DNA of 64,000 nucleotides from Phytophthora colocasiae (Eukaryota; Oomycota; Peronosporomycetes; Peronosporales; Peronosporaceae). The notes beneath the pieces are model-generated. The model did no database searches and was not told the origin of the DNA. It saw only the letters and a list, made by a program, of their open reading frames with translations. This document shows, piece by piece, positions 32,560 through 43,450 of the stretch; within the stretch, counting starts at the first letter, position 1, and every line of letters begins with the position of its first letter. Position numbers and translations under genes: made by a program. The stretch covers positions 1,116,001-1,180,000 of the forward strand of contig JAGKQI010000047.1 in the NCBI GenBank assembly GCA_018806915.1, given 5' to 3'.

Positions 32560-32890
32560 CTACAAAATCTATGGACGTTTTAGATAAGGAGATTCAAACG
32601 CAATTCAATGTGATCTGTGACAAGCTTCACCTGGACAACAACTGGGAAAAGCGTGTAGACGGGATGAAAGTGCTCCAGAAGCTGGCGAGCAGATGCAGCA
32701 AGGCTTCGAACAGCGTAGCTGCACTCGCTTTCCTGTCTCAGAGCCTACGTCCTATTCGTGATACATTGTGCCAGCAAGTGAGCGACTTGCGCTCTTCCGT
32801 GTAAAAAAAAGCATGCCAGACCATCCAGACCCTGACAAATACACTCCGAGACGAATTTAACGCTCACGCGGAAATCTGATTTGGGGAATC
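32560..32890 (+). pseudogene. CLASP/TOG N-terminal domain fragment
   Basis: An apparent 3' splice site (CCGAAGACAG at about 32551) precedes NWEKRVDGMKVLQKLASR, then LSQSLRPIRDTLCQQVSDLRSSV. After a run of eight A at 32803-32810, which shifts the frame, KKACQTIQTLTNTLRDEF follows. The pattern is the HEAT-like TOG repeat of CLASP proteins, which bind microtubules. Only one repeat remains, ending in a stop, so this is a gene fragment. Confidence 0.55.
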
Positions 32891-32899
32891 TGCTCAAGG

Positions 32900-33288
32900 A
32901 AACGCATGTGACAATCAAAGTAATTTCGACTTCAGACTTCAGACTCAGCCCATAGCTCGTGGCGCATAGTTCAGACTCGAACAATCCTTCAAACTTCAAA
33001 CACACCTTTTATTGAATTATTTTTTTTAACCAAGAAGGCAATTGCCGACAGAAGAAGCGTTCGAAAACGCATAGTGGATAATGTTTGGTCTCGTGTCCCT
33101 GGAGTCCGTATTGAGGACTGGAAGCATTCACGACAATTCTGGTACAAAAACCACAAAATACCGAAGTGGGCACTACCCACATCAGCGTCGCTGTCACCGT
33201 TCATTCAAACTTCAACCTGCGAAACTTCAGGGTCCTTAGAGAGGATTTGCCCTTGTTCAGCAGAAGCGGTGTCTCTTGGAATTTGCGG
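32900..33288. other. unassigned, coding-like fragment on the plus strand
   Basis: 33029-33170 reads TKKAIADRRSVRKRIVDNVW and then IEDWKHSRQFWYKNHKIPKW, protein-like but unnamed. It may belong to a transposon. Confidence 0.2.
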
Positions 33289-33693
33289 TTAAGAAGGATA
33301 GTCAGTATTGTAGCGCTTGATAAAAGGGCGAGCCCTCGAAACTTGTGACCTAGGATTTGTAAACTCGCGCCTGAATTCATCCAAACTGCCGCAATAAAAG
33401 AGAAGACTGTCGAAGCTCCACTCGTGCTCACGAAGATTGTCGAAGTACTCCACCACAAGCAACTTGAAAGGTTTGAGTCTTCTCTTTATCCCACCGCCTT
33501 TTTTGGGCTTGTGGTCACTTCCTAGGACGTCGTCTAGGTTCTCAGGATAAAGCTTCAACCAATCTCTCAGAGTAGACTCTTTTATCCCTAACTCCCGAAC
33601 GCCATCTTCCACTGTCCAGTCAGTATGACTCTTATATCTCTTGAGTAGCTTAATCTTTTCTTTATCTGTCCGCTGAACGCACTCACTTGTCAT
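33289..33693 (-). CDS. helix-turn-helix DNA-binding ORF, transposase N-terminus-like
   Basis: 134 codons with an ATG. An N-terminal homeodomain-like helix-turn-helix is evident: KIKLLKRYKSHTDWTVEDGV then ELGIKESTLRDWLK, in the style of psq/CENP-B-type N-termini of pogo or Tc5 transposases. Basic KPKKGGGIKRRLKPFKLL and a second helical region follow. It stops without a DDE domain and none follows on this strand, so it is either a truncated transposase or a small DNA-binding protein. The two pogo copies in this window are not close relatives. Confidence 0.4.
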   Translation of the reverse strand: MTSECVQRTDKEKIKLLKRYKSHTDWTVEDGVRELGIKESTLRDWLKLYPENLDDVLGSDHKPKKGGGIKRRLKPFKLLVVEYFDNLREHEWSFDSLLFYCGSLDEFRREFTNPRSQVSRARPFIKRYNTDYPS

Positions 33694-33974
33694 TCTGTCA
33701 GAGTGAGGTTATGGATTATGAGACACAAAAACAGGAGGCGCACAGGGGCCAATCATTTGTGAAAGCAGATCCCTTCATGAATTCAAGGTAATCAAAGATA
33801 TACTAAAACCAACTGTAAGATCCTTATACAAAATAACTCGCACTGAGTTAAACTGAATCACACTGAAGGTGCATTAATTCGCAGTAACGGTTACCAAATG
33901 TAGGTAGGTGGAGACGGCCATGTGGTCGAGATAGACGAAACCAGCATGAAGAAAAAAACAAAAGTATAATCGCG

Positions 33975-34536
33975 GCACACAAACAGCCGGACTTTTTTGG
34001 TGTTTGGTGGGGTCGACCGCACCAAGAAGAAGTGGTTCGCGAAGGTCGTATACGACGACCGCACCAAACCCACCCTGTCCAAGTGCATAAAGACCTTCAT
34101 CAAATCTGGGTTCGTATACTTCCACTTACAAATACTTTATTGAAATTAATTTTGTTTTGCTAGCACTCTTATAATGTCCGACCAGTTTAAGTCGTACGTG
34201 ACGGAAGTGCAAAGTGGCCCCCGCAAGGGCCTTCTCCACACCTTGTAGAACAACAGGCACCTGGCTTGGATGCGACAACCCATCACTAGGTGAACCACAG
34301 CCAAAATTTTGTGGATCCCAACTACAGGCGCTCATACAAATCGAATTGAGGGGATTTGGGAAGTCAAAATTAAGGCTAGGATGAAGAGCGAGTGAGGTAT
34401 GCGAAAAACTAGCGTCCCTGCCTATCTTGATGAGTGCCTTTGGCGATCGTGGTTCTTCCACAAGTCGAAGAAGCCGCGCACCAGCGAGTTCTTTCATGGG
34501 ATCGTCATTGGAAATAGGCGCAAGTACCAGGTGTAG
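33975..34536 (+). pseudogene. Merlin/ISXO2-like transposase relic
   Basis: The plus strand gives VFGGVDRTKKKWFAKVVYDD, then RTKPTLSKCIKTFIKSG (33985-34110). After a damaged stretch come TGAHTNRIEGIWEVKIKARM and YLDECLWRSWF (34330-34460). These match the central, N/E and C-terminal motifs of the Merlin copy at 22.8-24.2 kb. The second Asp region is deleted or scrambled and a TGA lies after KARMKSE. About 60 bp past the frame, 34606-34655 resembles 35533-35580 and may be the right terminal repeat of this family. Confidence 0.7.
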
Positions 34537-34985
34537 TTGGCTACTAGGCTAGTGTACGGACGGCAGGCTTAACAACATGGGTTGATTTTAGTATCCAGGG
34601 TGTGTGTATACATGGGGGGCTCGTATACCAATGTGCCGGTTGCCCTGGTCTACATCCCACCTGATGGATGAAACTCGAACTTCAACAAGGCACGATAACC
34701 GCTTTACTACCCGTCTGAACTACCAAACCTAAGTATCACTTGCTCAAATTGGACATCTAGGCCATACCTTTTACCCCGCAAGTGATGTTTCCACAACGAC
34801 CGCTAAGCCGGATAGACCGGTCTCCGCGTATGCCAAGAGCATTGCTGCGAGAGGAACTACTTAGCTCTAAAACATCTCTTCGAGATCGATGTACAATACA
34901 TGTTGTCGAATACTTTCCCATGTAATGCAGTTTTAGTGCACCTGATTACATACACTATCTGTCAATTAAATTAATACATATTTAG
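34537..34985. other. flank of Merlin relics, no gene
   Basis: Contains GTATACATGGGGGGCTCGTA and ATGTGCCGGTTGCCC at about 34610-34655, repeated in diverged form at 35537-35580 in the same orientation. Nothing codes. Confidence 0.35.
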
Positions 34986-35411
34986 TCAAGAATTAATAAA
35001 CTTTACCCGCATATCGCATCGTAGCATCTCCGCACTGCAAATGTCCAGCGCGTAGGCGTACCATTGTCCGCCAGCCGCGAGCTCCACGTGCTGGGCCACC
35101 TCCCCAACGTGCGTCCTGCTGGCGCAGAAGAAGAGCAGCTTCACCATCTTCGAGAGCGGGGCGCTCGAGCACGAGAAGAACGAGTTGACTCGCACGCTGC
35201 GTTGTACGCGGCAGTCGCCTTGGTAGCAGCGCCAGCGCGCTCCATTGCGACGCATGACGCTGCTGTACTTGGGGCACGAAATGGTCTTGGCTAGTAGACC
35301 GACTCTCATGCACAAAGTGAAGGCGCCTTCCTCTGGGGAGCAGGCCTGCATCACCTTGTTGAAGGTGTAATCTCTAGCGTCTACCACGACGTCGTATTCG
35401 TACGTCGTCAT
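34986..35411 (-). CDS. Merlin/ISXO2-like N-terminal domain ORF
   Basis: 141 codons from ATG at 35411. It shows the zinc-ribbon start of ISXO2-type transposases: VGLLAKTISCPKYSSVM, then ARWRCYQGDCRVQRSVRVNS and FFSCSSAPLSKMVKLLFF. The CP-x2-C half of the ribbon is reduced (CPKY), so zinc binding is doubtful. The catalytic domain is absent; the frame ends at a stop. It is likely the 5' remnant of a minus-strand Merlin element with its terminal repeat near 35537-35580. Whether the truncated protein is made is unknown. Confidence 0.55.
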   Translation of the reverse strand: MTTYEYDVVVDARDYTFNKVMQACSPEEGAFTLCMRVGLLAKTISCPKYSSVMRRNGARWRCYQGDCRVQRSVRVNSFFSCSSAPLSKMVKLLFFCASRTHVGEVAQHVELAAGGQWYAYALDICSAEMLRCDMRVKFINS

Positions 35412-35834
35412 GGCGGGAGCTGGAGATTGAGCGGCTGGGAGGAGTGCTGGATGCGGGGGTTGTTTGGAAATGAGTGTGGTGAGGGGTGAAGGACAGGCGT
35501 CCCGCTGTCCTGACCGACCGGATGTTTTTTTTCAGGATGTATACATGGGGGGGGGTCGTTTACCTATGTGCCGGACAACCCGTCCACAAACTGCCCGATC
35601 TCGGCCACCGTACGCGGTGCTGCGACGATGGCGAATCCATGCAGCGTTTGCTGTGCCAAGATGTGTTTAACCTGCTCGGCAGGGTCGCGAGGCTCAAAGC
35701 CATAGTCGCGCCGCGACGAAGACCTCACGATGTCCCGAAGGACAGGGCGGCGTGACCGCAAAGCATAGATACCTTACGATGTGAAGCTAATTTCGTTGTG
35801 ACAGAGATAGCGACGAGCTTACACTAAGTTCATT
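35412..35834. other. no named gene; possible Merlin terminal region
   Basis: Holds the 35533-35580 repeat described above. A minus-strand frame at 35761-35564 reads EQVKHILAQQTLHGFAIVAA and looks protein-like but is unidentified. Confidence 0.25.
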
Positions 35835-36616
35835 GATTCTTGACAACTCCGAGAAAAAGCAAGCATATATAGCACGGTTTGGTGTAGTCCCACTCAGCCA
35901 CTGGGTCGTAAAAGTTCTCTTGACCGTTCCAGGGGTGTACAGCAGTAGCTGGCGGCAGCGGCGGATGCCAAGCTGCCGTCTTATTGCCCCAGCGCAGGCG
36001 TGACAGCCTGGCCTTTTCTTTAACATCGTCGCTATCACAAAAGCCAAGCATCAGGAGATTCTTCATCATCATCATAGACATCCTCAAAGGCGTCAGCTTT
36101 ATTGCTGTCGTAGTCCGAGCCCTCGACGAGGAGCTCAAAAAGGCGCTCCTGAAGGCTGGTTGGAGGCGCCGGAATGGCGGCAGAGTCGGTGGACTCGAAC
36201 ATGGCTACAAAGCCAGGCGAAGATGCCATGGCTTCCAGGGCAGGGTAACCAGCAAGGACGAGGGGCTTCCACAGAGCCTCCTCATCAGAATGGAACTCTA
36301 CAGAGGCCCCAGCATGTGCAGCGGAAAGCGAAAGAGAATTGCCTGCGGCGGGCGATCCAGAGAGCAAACGGTCGTGAGGCAGCGCCTCCAGCGACCCGGC
36401 AGGCACGGCAAGCTGAGCAGCCACCGGAGCAGCAGCAGGAGCGGCGACGGAGCGGGACGCCATCGCCGACGAAGACCTATCCAAGTCCCCAACAGCCAGG
36501 CCGAAGCGAAGAGGATGGGGGTCGGACGAATCTGCGACGGCAGCGGCGGCGCACGGAAAGACGAGCCTATCGAGCCCGTTGCTTCCAGAGTTGTTGGGCA
36601 TGTTCACTTGGTACAC
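35835..36616 (-). pseudogene. hypothetical Ala-rich protein with a frame break
   Basis: ATG at 36616 opens 193 codons with an Ala/Ser-rich middle, then an acidic end (DAFEDVYDDDEESPDAW). The plus-strand frame over the same DNA is a shadow. The likely continuation, FCDSDDVKEKARLSRLRWGN and HPWNGQENFYDPVAEWDYTK to a stop at about 35832, lies one base out of frame. No family is recognised. The acidic stretch followed by Trp-rich sequence is reminiscent of transposase N-termini, but that is a guess. Confidence 0.35.
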
Positions 36617-36883
36617 TTACTTGAAATATCAAAGTAAATGAACGCTCAGGGAATGTTTTTATCAACTGCTTTTATTGATCTTTACTTCTCTACCGCTACC
36701 TTATTGCTATTTACGATCGTGCTCTGTCTGAGGCAAATGCGGTTGTGAGAGGACTGTGTCCTCTCCCTCTTGCTTTCGTTCCTCATCGCACAAATGGTGC
36801 CTGAGCCAAACCCATCGGGGGGGGGGGAAGGGACCTCCCCCCAAAGGGCCAGTGTTTTAAACTTTAAGTCGAGGAGAGCCTTG

Positions 36884-37018
36884 TTTGGAGTCGGGCGCAG
36901 AATGCGAAGTACTGCCCTCCCTGCAGTTCAGAGAGGATGGAGCCGCTCGGCTCCACACCCTCTCCTACGTCTGCACTGGATATTTTGCAAACTAATTAAA
37001 GGTCCTACCTGATTCCTG
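36884..37018 (-). repeat. solo LTR-like fragment related to the gypsy 5' LTR
   Basis: From TGTTTGGAGTCGGGCGC to CTACCTGATTCC this matches 50206-50338 with scattered differences, sharing CTGCACTGGATATT and ATTAAAGG-CTACCTGATTCC. No gag or pol lies next to it, so it is a solo or truncated LTR. Confidence 0.65.
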
Positions 37019-38170
37019 ACTTTTTAATCTGATTCACGCACCCTCCCATTAGATGCGCGTTTCTCCAGTAGCCATTCCCGGAAAAGAAGCGCGCAGAGTC
37101 GGATCGACAAACGTCGACGTTAACTGTACCGGTTCACCACGTAAAAACCGGGCCAGCTTGGGCAAGCGCAAGATTCATAAGAACGAGCAATACTATTACT
37201 GTGACAGTAATTACTACCGCAACGGCAGGGCACACAGAAGAATGCAAGTACGTCTTGGAGTCTCACCGTTCTTCGATGCGCCCGGCCACCTTCGAGTGAT
37301 TAATGTTTTTGAAAGCCAATCGGGACTTATAGAACGCTTGTACCATAGAGGCGCAGCTAACAATACAGTGCAAATTGCGGGATTGTGGATTATTGTTTTG
37401 TTTGATATTGCACTAGTAATTACTGTGTTGACATTGATCTCCGTACACTGAGTACTTTGTTTTCGTAGGCTCCAGAGCCGTCACCAGCACGAGAACAGCC
37501 GCGGGTTCCTTCTCGCTCCATCGTAATCTGGTCTCGGCCCAGGCACCGCGTGTGGTCGTAGTGTCATTAAAGAATAGCAGAATGTCACAAAAATGATTAT
37601 GGTTGTTACTGGTACGGGTTGGAACAAGTCCAACCAGGTTGGAATTATGACGGTATGGTATAATATTCATGATCAACCAATACATGAGGTGACAGCTCCA
37701 ATGAGAGCGGCTAGTTTCAATAATTTTGGTGTCCCGACCAGGGGGTGGATTGTCCTGCGAAGCGACGCGACGAGACCAAGGGAAGTTACCCATCCAACAT
37801 GTCGAGAAGTCGGTACAACTTTTACCGCGGTGCAGGGGCGTACAGTGAACCTGGACAACTACTGAAGCAGTGGGTGCCTCGCAAATCACAGAGAATGAAT
37901 AAAGACATCAATAAAGCCACAAAGGACAAGAAAACATCCAGAACGATACGAATACTAAAGTGTTTTCAAACCCACATTGATAAGGAAATAGCTGTGGACC
38001 AGCTAATCAATTATGTATATAGTAGGCAAGAACCGTTGACACACGTCCGATCAACACCACACTGCGACACACGTACACAGAGGCTTGAAGAGACTGAATT
38101 AGCTCTTTGGAACTCCATTTTAGTCCTGCGGAGCCGAAAAAAGGCGCTCACACCTGGTAGATGGGATTGT
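37019..38170. other. no recognised gene
   Basis: Several frames of 60-150 codons are open on both strands but none shows a domain. A plus-strand frame (37745-38200) is the longest and lies beside the 3' end of the hAT relic. An 11-G tract is at 36817-36827 just to the left. Confidence 0.3.
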
Positions 38171-39440
38171 CTAGAGCAATGGTACGTACTTTACAGCTGA
38201 ATGGCGGCCCAAGCGAGGTCGCTTAGCTTCACGGAGAACAGCAGCAGCGAAATCAGCGGCTGGAGGTTCTCTCTCAGGCTCGAACGGGAGCTCAGCCCGA
38301 AATGGCTCGAGAATAGTCTGCTCAGCTCTTGATAGAACTCCACCTCTAATTGCTTTCACGACAGCGTTTTCGACGCATGCTGAATGGACGATTGTCGCGT
38401 CGGCGTCGAGGTATTTGGACATCACCGCGTACTTTTCGATACACGCATCAAACCTCTTCCAGTGCGCTTGTGATGTTGCAGGTTCTTTTAACTTCTCGTG
38501 CGATGTCACTATACGTCGAAGGTCTCTCCCACGAGGGAGTAAGTCCTCTGCAGCCCCCACAAGCTTTGCAGCGTCTCGAATATGGATGTACATGTCGATC
38601 ATCTTCCACACCGAGGTCCAGCGAGTTAGGTTTAGTGTCTCGGCTGCTAGCGTCGTGTGGAGCTCTAACAGTGCAGCGTTGTTGAGCAGACGAAGTACCG
38701 TCATCAGACGACAAATCTGGGATATCTGCTCATCATAGTCAAATAGATAGGAACAGTGGCATCGCCAAATTGAAACGATGACTGGCGCATCCCACGACTG
38801 GGACGCCCATTTTTGTAGCAAGAGACTGGTTTGTAGAGCAGTTGTCACCGACATAAAACTTGATAATGTCGGTCGTCTTGCCATAGATAGCGCTAATGAA
38901 CTCAATATGATCGTCTGCCGTCTGGCCATCCTCCATCGGTGATAGGCCGATCGTTCGCTCAGAAAGGTCGCTGCCAGTGTGGAACACAGCGACCCCCCCC
39001 CCCCCCCAACACACACAAAGTGATGGGTGCCGGATATCCAACCGTCGTACATGATACCAAACGACTTACCCATCGCTTCGGCGAGAGCTGTACCGACGCG
39101 AGTGGCTACTCTCTGCATGTAAGTCGTTAGTGTTACTACAAACGTAGGCTGCATTTTCACTAGCTTCCTTGTAAGCGGGTTTTCGACCTCACACAACGGG
39201 AGGTTCCTCTCCACTACCCAGCGTAGCCAGTCGTAGATGTCGCTCGTGACGGCGTCGACGAACCCGAACGCCTCCAGAGACGTGAGGGTGCGACGATGGA
39301 ACTCTGTGTACTCGTCTGGATGAGTAGGATGCGCAGAGTGTAGGTGCGACATCAATAGCCTGCTTGCGTGGGAGCTCGCGGTAGATGCCTGGCTCGAGGG
39401 GCGTAAAGAAGAAGGCGGCGAGCTGGCGGGGCGTCATGGC
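38171..39440 (-). pseudogene. hAT-family transposase, frameshifted and missing its C-terminal dimerisation domain
   Basis: Starting near 39437 (MTPRQLAAFFFTPLEPGIYR), a degraded BED-finger region with LHSAHP leads into a helical domain and [19 protein letters not shown] run of 15 C (38993-39007) then breaks the frame. In the next frame [33 protein letters not shown] and [13 protein letters not shown] follow, the characteristic hAT catalytic-core motifs. Another shift near 38760 returns to the first frame to the stop at 38171. No hATC dimerisation motif is found, so the element is dead. Confidence 0.8.
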
Positions 39441-40196
39441 GGGCTTGAGAATCGGAAAATAGAGTGGTAGTTAGTCGATCATTGCTGTGTCAGGGCGTAA
39501 AAGAGATGGTTGGTCGTCAGCAATGGCTGGCTTGCGTCTTCAGGCTTGGATATTATTATTCTTGGATCAGTATTATACTATATTGACTTGGGTTAATAGC
39601 AATAATACGCAGTATAGTAATAATGGCGCTGCAATTACGATATTGATATTATTTTCGGAGCCCTGGTCCCGACCAATCCAAGTATTGAATGTTGTGAGAA
39701 TATTTAGTATTCAATACCAGCACCAAGGGACATGTCGATCGTGTCCTTGGCGCCCGCCAACAGCAAGAAGACAGCCTTGCTTAGCACTTTTAGTCCGCAT
39801 GGTCTTCAGAGCTCTTCGCAAGGTGCATAAAGCAGAAAAGCTCGACTTGCACATCGGTCAATCTCATGAACGCGTCAACACTTGGCGTCATCGTCGACCT
39901 AACACCTGCTTCTGCCCTCCTGCGTTTATTTGCCTTCGGCCCAGCCATATCCTAAACCAAATACATAATAGCAGGCAAATATAGCTCAGAGAACGACGAT
40001 GACCGGATTTGAACCATCCAGCAGCAGCGCCCCCCCCCCCCACCCCACCCGCCTCCCCTACTACCATCAGGAGAGAAACTAGTGTCACAAAAACAGATTT
40101 TCGCTTTACCGGTACTGGTTGGAATCCGGTTTGACGGTGGGAATTTTTACGGTATTAATGTATATAGTGGTCTTTCCGACAGATTAATAAAACGGA
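39441..40196. other. no recognised gene
   Basis: AT-rich stretch at 39570-39720 and a 12-C tract at 40030-40041. Open frames lack domains. Confidence 0.3.
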
Positions 40197-40673
40197 TTGT
40201 AACGGGGTTACACGGCGCTGAGCGCCTTGGCTACATTAGTGTGGTAAACACCGGCTAAGACACACGTCACAGATCTATGTGTGGCACATCGAATTCTCAC
40301 ACGTCACATGCACTCATGTGAGGGCAGTTGGGTCAGAGCCACAGATTATATTTTGATTAGGATTTAGTAAGATAATAAATTCGTTACATTTAGGATTAGG
40401 GCAGATAAAAGGAAAATCAGTACAGTTCAGTTTGCATTTTATATAGTTAGCGTTAATCCTTTATTATTGGGACACTGACTCTGTGAGTCCCGTAATTAGT
40501 GGACTACTTGGTTCTTGTAAAGAACCGAAGGCCGTTTCCTTGCAAGCGAGACTCTACGAGTTAACTAAACTTCCTCTGTGCGGTGCACTCCTACACAGCC
40601 CTGCTGCATCTGGTAGCACGTGTAGTCAATCCGACTCCTGAGTCGAAGACTGTTTCTCTTTTTTCTTTTTTTT

Positions 40674-41580
40674 GTGAAAATGGAGCAAGATGCGTACGCT
40701 CACTTAACTCCGAGTCAGCAGAACACGCTTAACAAGCTCACGTCCTTGCTGGGCCCTGAAGGCATGGCACACCTTGCGTCTCAAGGGCCGGAGGCCGTCA
40801 ACGCGCGTCTTGAGCCGTTTACCTCAAACGAGAACGCCCTCGCTGAGCACATTGAACGAAATGTAAAAGGGGTTACCCCTGCTCTAAGAACCAAACCCAT
40901 CATGCTCAGCGTGAAGACCTTCCATGGGAAGGGAGGGGAGAACCACCTGTTGTGGACCCGAGAGGTCGAAATGGCCATGTGGACCGCCATACTCCAGTTG
41001 GAGTGGCAACGCGTGGCGTTCGCTACTCTAAGCTCGAGGGGCGAGCACGAGATTTGACGTCTGGGACGTCAGTGGAGGCGGCCTTCCTCACGTGGGGCGA
41101 GCTAAAGGCCAAGCTCACGCAGTGTTTGCTCCGACAATCAGGCGTATCGCGTGCGGTCACGCTCATCGCTGGCATGGCTGCCGACCCTCTCCCTGAGGTG
41201 GTCGCCGTGACCGTCTTCATGGAAGGTTTGCGAGCTGGTGTGGCTAGGACGGAGGCGTTCCGTCAGAACCCCCACAGCTTCGAGGAAGCTGTCAGCGTGG
41301 CATTGAATGCCGAGCACAACTTTAAGTTGTCGAGGATCGGTGCTAATAGCACAGGGTCTGGTGGACCCGAGCCCATGGACCTCAGCTATGCTGAAGGCGA
41401 AGTAGCTGAGCTACAAGCTGTAGTGCAGCGTATGAGCGACCGCCGGTGCTATACGTGTGGCAGCCCCACACATCTGAGGCCCAACCGCTCTCTGCGCAAA
41501 GATAGCGCCGCCCAGAATGGCCACAACCCTGCCGCGAGTCCCGCTTGGGGCTCTGCCCAGGGAAACGGCGACTCCCAGTA
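40674..41580 (+). pseudogene. gypsy gag with frameshift and damaged zinc knuckle
   Basis: MEQDAYAHLTPSQQNTLNKL begins gag at 40680. After 41020 the frame shifts and continues with AFLTWGELKAKLTQCL, GLRAGVARTEAFRQNPHSFE and AVSVALNAEHNFKL, the retrotransposon gag fold. A single zinc knuckle CYTCGSPTHLRPN has lost its final Cys (replaced near Asn-Arg), so RNA binding would be impaired. A stop at 41579 precedes the protease, which is reached in another frame. Confidence 0.75.
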
Positions 41581-41599
41581 GACGCGGGGCGGTCTACTG

Positions 41600-42195
41600 G
41601 GGAAGAACTGAGTTCTGCAGTGCGCGAGAGGCACTGGGGCTCAGCCCCGAAGAGCTCCGTGCTCTTAAACACGAACGTGTGAGCAAGCAGGGCTTGTTGG
41701 TCGTCCATGTGGGCGTGGGCGTTGAGAAGCCATGGATCGTGTTGATCGATTCGGGGGCGTCTTGCAGCTATGTCAGACGCTCCACCGTTGAAGGTACTCA
41801 GCAATATGCTGAGGCGCTTCGAGCGCGAAGAGGTTACACCGTCACTTTCAGTCTAGCGACGGGCATCCGTGTCACAGTAGCCAAGGTCCCCATGAACCTG
41901 CGGCTGAAGCTCTTGGACTTCGATAGCGTGGAATGCTGCTTGGTCTTAGACTGGATTCGAGGTATGACCTTATCCTTGGAATGGCGTGGCTGGAGCGCCA
42001 CGAGCCATGGATCGACTGGAGGTCGAAGACCTTGGGCGCCACGCACTTTTCTCCTAGTGAAGCTTTGGCGAGCCATGAACCCACCTCTGCTAGAAAACAG
42101 AAGAGCTATTGGCGCGAGCATCGAGCCGAGTCGGCTATGATGTTAGAAGTTGGTGTGTCCGAGGATGAGCGTTGGGTATCACCTCGTACGAAATG
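41600..42195 (+). pseudogene. gypsy retropepsin
   Basis: LIDSGASCSYVRRS at about 41738 is the aspartic protease active site. After a one-base frame change near 41945 the flap and C-terminal part YDLILGMAWLERHEPWIDW follows, equivalent to the ILG-WL block of retropepsins. Reverse transcriptase should follow but is missing. Confidence 0.78.
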
Positions 42196-42503
42196 AAAGG
42201 CTCCACAACCCGGGCCTGAGTTCGATTCCAGGAAACCACCCCCGGCATAGTCCCCGTACAGTTGCCTTCCATGTAAGGTAAAGCTGCGAATGGCATGCGT
42301 AATGCGGGCAGGTTGTGTGGTGTATCATAGTTACCAACGCTGACTATAGGTGGTGCCGATTGTTTAGCATGGAAAGACCCATTACTCCAATGTCCACTCA
42401 ACGAGTCCATATTCATGGCGCTGGGACCTGCACTTGGATTATTTGAAGCCAAATCGACCACACAGTTTGCTGGTATACCAGACTGAATACGTTGCTTCTT
42501 CAT
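42196..42503 (-). other. unidentified minus-strand ORF
   Basis: From ATG at 42503 (MKKQRIQSGIPANCVVDLAS) the frame runs into the truncated gypsy copy, where it ceases to look like protein. Residues to about NRTQARVVEPF seem coding-like. No domain is recognised. Confidence 0.25.
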
Positions 42504-42629
42504 TGCCCGCCTGTATCCCCAACCCCGTCATCAACGCCAAGGATCGACCTTGCCACAAGAATATGAGAATAAATACCAATTTTGCGGTGCATCAAACAAG
42601 CACATGAGTCGTCTTCCCAGCCATCAGTA

Positions 42630-43450
42630 GTCATATTTTCCCGGTGGGCGCGGCGGGTTGACCGGGGTAGTGCGGCTGCTGGATGTCCACGGAGAGGTTC
42701 CGCATCTTGCTATCTCGTGGAGTGGAAATGTACGCCGCTCCAACTCTCATGGGAATGGATGGAGAAGCTAGACACGCCTTGGGTTCGCGACATGATGAAG
42801 CAAATTGACGAACAGCAATCTTCAGGTGGTAAAACGGCTTCCTCTGCTAAGAAGAGCAAGAAGAGCACAAACTTGGCTTCAGCTGCTGGCACGTGATTCA
42901 TGGATCGTCTTCGTATGGCGCTTTACTATCTGAAAGAGCCAAAGTTGGTTACGATGGAGATGTGGGACGCCTTTGAAGTCACGAGACCAAGTTCTATTCA
43001 GTATGGAGTATCTCGTGAGGATGCTGTCGAGTTTTTAAGCTTCTTCAGCGTGAAAGTATTCTACTCAACCATGAAAAACTCCAGAAAAACGATATTTCGA
43101 GTTCGACCGCCAACATTGTCACTTTTCGAAGTTTCTGTCAAGGTCTTCCTCCGGGTGTATACCTTCCAAGCGCTGGTGAAGATGATCTTGGACACTGTTT
43201 TGTCGTGCTCACGTTCGGTCCGAACAAGCGCCCTCTTGTGACTAATGGGTACAACGAAGCTAAGGATCCTTCGATGGTAATTATTCCGCTTGGTGACCAG
43301 AATTGGGTTCAATACATCAAGTGGGTCAGTTGTGTGGAGATCCAGCCTGGATACCAATGTCGTCACGGAAAGCGCAAGTTAAGAACGGATCGTAAGCGAG
43401 AGAAGGGCTTCAAGCTGCTACTGGAGCAAGCTAAGTGGATGTACTACAGG
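42630..43450 (+). pseudogene. chromodomain-like fragment and downstream unidentified coding sequence
   Basis: YLVEWKCTPLQLSWEWMEKL (from about 42706) has the chromodomain pattern of an aromatic-rich strand, W-x-Y/C, then tryptophan and helix, and is followed by a basic, Lys/Ser-rich tail to a stop. Frames beyond (MDRLRMALYYLKEPKL at 42900; FGPNKRPLVTNGYNEAKD and GYQCRHGKRKLRTDRKREKG at 43210-43410) appear to be one protein broken by shifts. Chromodomains occur at the C-termini of some gypsy integrases and in host chromatin proteins; I cannot decide which. Confidence 0.35.

Larger units (their letters stand above)
40197..42195 (+). mobile_element. Ty3/gypsy retrotransposon, 5' LTR-gag-protease remnant
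   Basis: The LTR-like start TGTAACGGGGTTACA at about 40197 and a probable primer-binding site TGGTAGCACGTG at about 40611 bracket a roughly 410 bp 5' LTR. Gag (40674-41580) and protease (41600-42195) follow. Similarity stops at about 42195 without reverse transcriptase, so the element is 3'-truncated. It is on the opposite strand from, and distinct from, the gypsy element at 43.8-50.3 kb. Confidence 0.75.

Noticed and set aside
35984..36637. 217-codon plus-strand ORF
   Set aside because: Arg-rich composition typical of the antisense of an Ala/Asp-rich frame; the minus-strand reading looks more like protein.
42200..42245. Second tRNA-like B box (AGTTCGATTCCAGG) at the gypsy truncation point
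   Set aside because: Only a four-base stem forms and no A box is present at the right distance.
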